Shown here in pieces: positions 59,638 to 64,000 of a DNA stretch of 64,000 nt (position 1 is the stretch's first letter; every line of letters begins with the position of its first letter). The stretch is from assembly GCA_013396915.1 (NCBI GenBank), contig VWZL01000728.1, positions 868,001-932,000 of the forward strand. The letters are read 5' to 3'. The position numbers and the translations under genes are program-made. Below the pieces are notes generated by a model. That model saw nothing but the letters and a program-made list of their open reading frames with translations. It had not been told where the DNA came from and did no database searches. Source of the DNA: Stercorarius parasiticus (lineage: Eukaryota; Chordata; Aves; Charadriiformes; Stercorariidae).

Positions 59638-62437
59638 AAATGTCCCTCAGTTTTGCCTTTAAATGATGTAATTTTACTTTGCAGATTTTTGGTGGCAGAT
59701 TTTTTCCCACTGTCTTTCTGACTGCTGAGAACAACAAAGCAAACAACGCCTCAGCCCTACAGGCCTCAAGCTCCTGACCCCCAGAGCAGAGCACAGAGTG
59801 CAGCCTGCCTCCTACATGGGCACAGCACAGCCCCAGAAAGCCACGCAAACCTTCCTCATCACATTAAAATGCCACTGCCATGTCACAGCCTTACATACAG
59901 ATCTAAAGCATCATAGTCCTGGGCCTGTACCAACCTTAGGATAAAGAAGGAACTTCCCCGCAGCGTGTATCATCACACAGATGCCAAACATCTTTCTGAA
60001 GCATCTGGTATTTGTCACAAGGTATGGGACTGCACACTTCATTCTTCTGATCCCTCACCACAGTCCCCATCTTGATGTCTTGTACTCTGCAAGCCACCAA
60101 TCACTAGAAGGTGACAGGGGATGCCCTCATGAGCAGCGGCAGAGCCCGGCTTTGCCTCCAGGAGAGGGCACCAGCGGTATGTCCTCACTAGCCAGGAAAC
60201 TGCATTCTCCCATCCCTACCTGCAATAAAGGGCTCAGCAAGAGAAACATACGCGGGTGACAATGCTGCTGATGATAGATGAGGTGAGCAGAATCCATCTT
60301 CTTCCTACAGCTATATTAGCTCTGCTGAGCTCGCAGGAGGAAACAGCATTTTTTCACAGCAAAGGAAAGAGACTCAAGGACACAAGTGGAAAAGTGTGTC
60401 TATTGAATAAAAGGGCGCACTTAAGCATTCTACTATAGACAAGCTATGCTAAAGGTAGATCTAAAGAAAAATTGAACATATAACAATGGAAAAGGCATAT
60501 GGGAACCAGGGTAGTTGGATTTAATACCCTCCAGTCCCATCACAGCCCTTCCTGTATATTCATTTATTACTTTTTCCTTCCCTAGACTGTGCTTGGTTTT
60601 GCTATACAGGTCTTTTGAACGGGAATGGACTCTAACAAAAAATGAAATACAAAGATGGCCAAAAGCCAACTAAAGAATCCAATTTGCCCCACTCCTTTCA
60701 CTTCTCTCCTACTTACCCACCACCCCTGGAGCCAGCACGCTAAGGTAGGTAGTCTTTAAGTTGGCCCCAAAAGCCATTGTCACATTCAGGCCTGCTCACT
60801 CATGGCATCATGAAAAACTCCTTGGCTTCAGTCTCCTGGCATGATAATAAGCAAAACATGGAAGAAACTCTTATAACCAGACTCACCACTCCCTTAAAAA
60901 CAAATTACCTGGTCCCCTACCAACAAGGGCGAAGAGAAGCATGTTCTCTCCAAGTAATTTCTCTCAAGCAGCCTGATGTTCAGGCTAGATTAATCAATAA
61001 GGTATATCCAGGCAGTGCATCTAATTGGAACTAGCCCAGCTGACAGCACTGCAGAGAGCTACCTTTGCACAGTGGTTAATTACTACAGAGAGTTTAATGA
61101 AGTTTCAAAAGGCCTAAACCCTTCTTCCTATCAATAAGGAACTGGGTTTGTTATGTGCCACTATTATTCAATTAGAAAATGTGCTCACAAGGCTGGCTTC
61201 AGTCTCACCTTTGCCTGTTAAAGAACAGTGTATCAATCTGCATCTTTGACACCATTAAAGAGAAAGGAGATACTGTCACCATGACCACATCCCTACTCTT
61301 CTCTCCACAATGTACTCTGTCTGCAACAAGAAGTCTTAGTGTTACACGCGGATCTCTTTCCCCTTTTTCCAAAGGAATCCAATCACTAACAAAATTTAAG
61401 TCAAGTTAATGCTAAAGGAGACACACTGACAGCCCCAGAGACCAGCGGCCACCAAGTAAGCTCCATCCTAAACAAACTCAGCATCACCAGCTATGTCCTG
61501 TCTGCATGTCCAACACCACGCCTAAAGAAGCAATCCATAAAGGTTACAGGGCTGTTCAGTGCTGAACATTATTTTTTTCTTTCGCTCATTGAACACATTT
61601 GCAGTTGATTCTGGGTTTCCTTTTCTCCTTTCCCTCTTGAAGTCTTCTCTCTTTCTTTGGACTATTGGGATAAAATATTCAAATCAATGCATCATCTGTT
61701 CACCCTGGCAGCTCCCACCATCTAGAATGACAACAGCACCCATTAGCACTGTCACAGATAAGTTTCCCTTCTTGCTGTTCCTACTGCAAATCCTCATCCT
61801 CACCCCTTCCAAGGGTTTACAATTTGGTGGAAAAATAGCTTTTGCCAAAACCCAGCATGCATGCTTTCAGAAAAGCAATGAAATGAATTGTTTGGGGGGA
61901 GTTTTTTAAGCTGAGTTATTTCCATTCAGTCCCATTACAGGAGTTGAAGTAGGAAAAGCAAAGATGCAGGTTCTGATTGCTCCATTTACATTTCTATAAC
62001 TCATACTCAGCCCTCATTACAAGAAAGAACCCAACAGCTAGCTCACAATGTGGACTGATGCTTTTGATAACTGATGTAAATCACAAAGCAAGGGAGAGTT
62101 TGCATTTTTAAGTTCTCTTCACAGCATAGCACTTGCTTATTTAGATCATAAGGCATTGTTTGCTAAATACACAATTTCAGATCACATTGCAGGGTATTTT
62201 TCTTTTACCTATAGTCCAGCTTATTAAAGATATACTGGACTTGATGCACTGAAGTTTTCAAGGATCCAGGAGTTTGTTACGTTTTCATTTTGAAAGATAA
62301 ATACTATATTCTCTTATAGTTCCTTTCAGTTAGTCACAATTTTCCTACAGTTAGTCACAATTTATTTGCTATGCAGCTATCTCAAGGGTAGAACAATGAA
62401 GTGGTTAAATTGCCCACAGAAACTATACATGAGACCG

Positions 62438-62483
62438 GAAAAAAAGGTGAAGAAAAAAAGAAAGAAAAAAAAAAAGAAAAATC
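62438..62483 (+). repeat. purine-rich A/G tract
   Basis: About 45 bp of A-runs broken by single G bases. Low-complexity sequence, read as T-rich on the minus strand. Confidence 0.8.
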
Positions 62484-64000
62484 CCCGCTGTCTTTTGTGA
62501 AAGAGAATAGGACAAAAAAATTGGTGGGGAAAGAAATGTAATTCAAGAACCTCTGGGGTATATTGTAAAAAGCAAGAAAGAAATTAAAAGCAATAAATAA
62601 ATAGTTGACAACGTCCATTTTAGATGACAAAATACAGGGTTCATATGTTCAACGTGAACATTAACTACTGCTGTGTTGTCTGGGTGGCTATAAAAACAGT
62701 CAGCCTTTCTGAATCTGGATCTCCCATTATTAGTCTTGCCCCTTCCAACCCCCCTAAATCAGTTTCTGAACTAGTTACCCACCATGGCAGTAGAAGAATC
62801 TGGCTGAAGCAGATCACAGGATCGTACTTTCAGGTTCCCTACAGCTCAGTTACAAATCATGCAACCTGCTGTTATTATTTCCAAGATTAAAACTCAAAGC
62901 CTAAAGCTACTCTTTAGCAGGACAGTGAGTCATCAGTTAGATATAAATCACACGGCTGGCTGTAAGCTGCTCTGTGTTGTTCCTCAAAGCACAGAGTGCT
63001 CCTACTTCACAATTGCATCCTGTATTTCAAACTGTATGTAACCCAGCAATGGACACTTCTTGGGGTTACAGCCAGCACTTCCACCCTCTGCTGTGTAACT
63101 CTCCCTCCTAAACAACAGAACTTCTTTCACTGCAGACACCCCAGTTTTACTGCCTCCATCACAGATTTACTGCATGACACAAAGCAAGTGTGTTCCTTGA
63201 ACATCACTCCCCACTCCTTGGAAGATCCTTTCTTTGGGATGCTCATCACCCACCTTCTGCCCTGCACCAGTCACTCCGTGAGCACAAAGCTGTCTTTTGC
63301 CTGCTTTCCACCCAGAACCGTGGGTCCTTTTCTATTCAGACTTATGAAATAGTCCTTGTAGGTGAAGCAGTGACCTGCAAGCTCCAGGCTCCCAGCATAA
63401 CCAGCTCCCACCATCCAGTCATAAGAGCGGAGACCTGACACCAAGGTGTTAAGACAGGAGACAAGGACAGGGCAAATATCTGGTCTCCACCATTCAACAT
63501 TTCCTGGCTGCTCAGTGAAGAGTGCCTCCCTAGGCACTGAGGTCCCCACATGGATTCCCTCATGTCTGATACAGGGTGACAGTAGCTGCCATCCCAGTCC
63601 AAAGGTCTGTCTCCCTTCTCTGCCATCTTCTATCCTGAAACTTATAACAGCATTCTAGCATCGATGCCTCTGTCTTTTTGCCAAAATTGGATGAAATCAG
63701 CTAATGTGTTTAAAAATGAAATTCNAAAGGGGATTGGATAAGCATAATAGTCATCTTCCTGGGAAAGAGCCAAACACAGGCTAATGCTCAAACAACAGCA
63801 GATCCTTCCCTGACTTCTGTGTAGCACTCAGAGGCCGTGGACAATAGAAGTCTATGGTCACGCTGAAGACAACAGAGAAGCCCGAGAAGTTCATGCCCTG
63901 ACCCAGCCATTTATCATTTTGAAGCACAAACACAGAGGATTACCTTGCCAGCTAAATCAGTTGAGCCCCTGTCAGAGTGAAAATCTCAGACACCAGAACA

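Larger units (their letters stand above)
59147..64000. other. non-coding stretch with simple repeats and a weak CR1 trace
   Basis: Holds a G-rich patch at 59620-59637, a purine tract at 62438-62483 and an N at 63725. Around 63695-63760 'aaaggggattggataagcat' faintly recalls the CR1 'attagataaattcatgg' segment, but too little matches. Just after the CR1 at 59146 a frame contains 'MALLDSGSQS', reminiscent of a retroelement protease motif, but nothing else supports it. No gene is recognised. Confidence 0.45.

Noticed and set aside
63695..63850. Possible plus-strand CR1 trace (aaaggggattggataagcat)
   Set aside because: The similarity is limited to one short segment interrupted by an N, and the expected downstream CR1 sequence is not seen.

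Overview
This window looks like ordinary non-coding nuclear DNA from a bird. The evidence is CR1 LINE copies in both orientations ending in the typical (ATTCTATGATTCT)-type tail, a complete solo LTR of an ERVL-like avian endogenous retrovirus with intact 5-bp target-site duplications, faint remnants of old amniote CR1 and MIR-like repeats, CpG-poor AT-rich background, and no bacterial-style gene packing. No operons, rRNA, tRNA, CRISPR arrays or complete protein genes are visible. Nearly all open reading frames of 60-150 codons are what chance gives in 64 kb.

Layout: 1-8 kb is unique sequence with a MIR-like remnant near 6.4 kb and a strong G-quadruplex motif at 7.44 kb. Between 8.1 and 14.1 kb on the minus strand are three exon-like segments (13994-14098, 10884-10944, 8130-8197). 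They join in compatible reading phases and keep CpGs, so an unidentified minus-strand gene may cross here. A CR1 copy (10957-11582) abuts the upstream edge of the middle segment. From 14 to 20 kb the sequence is mostly unique. From 20174 to 23519 is a tandem duplication whose junctions all fall on N bases. It is almost certainly an assembly error (unmerged haplotypes around a poly-G gap), and it duplicates an internally deleted CR1 fragment carrying reverse-transcriptase sequence. From 23.5 to 49 kb the window holds scattered CR1 fragments of several ages (23.7, 26.5, 28.9, 30.7, 32.7, 40.3, perhaps 48.8 kb), MIR-like remnants (44.6, 45.8 kb) and simple repeats. The solo LTR lies at 49245-50001. 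A possible minus-strand exon encoding a membrane-spanning segment is at 50912-51015. The last part has an old CR1 (56.7 kb), a younger CR1 (58.9 kb) and purine-rich tracts.

The most likely reading is an intron-rich or intergenic stretch, possibly within a minus-strand gene that I cannot name. I found no convincing new biological system. The two firmest observations are the false duplication and the solo LTR with its target-site duplications.
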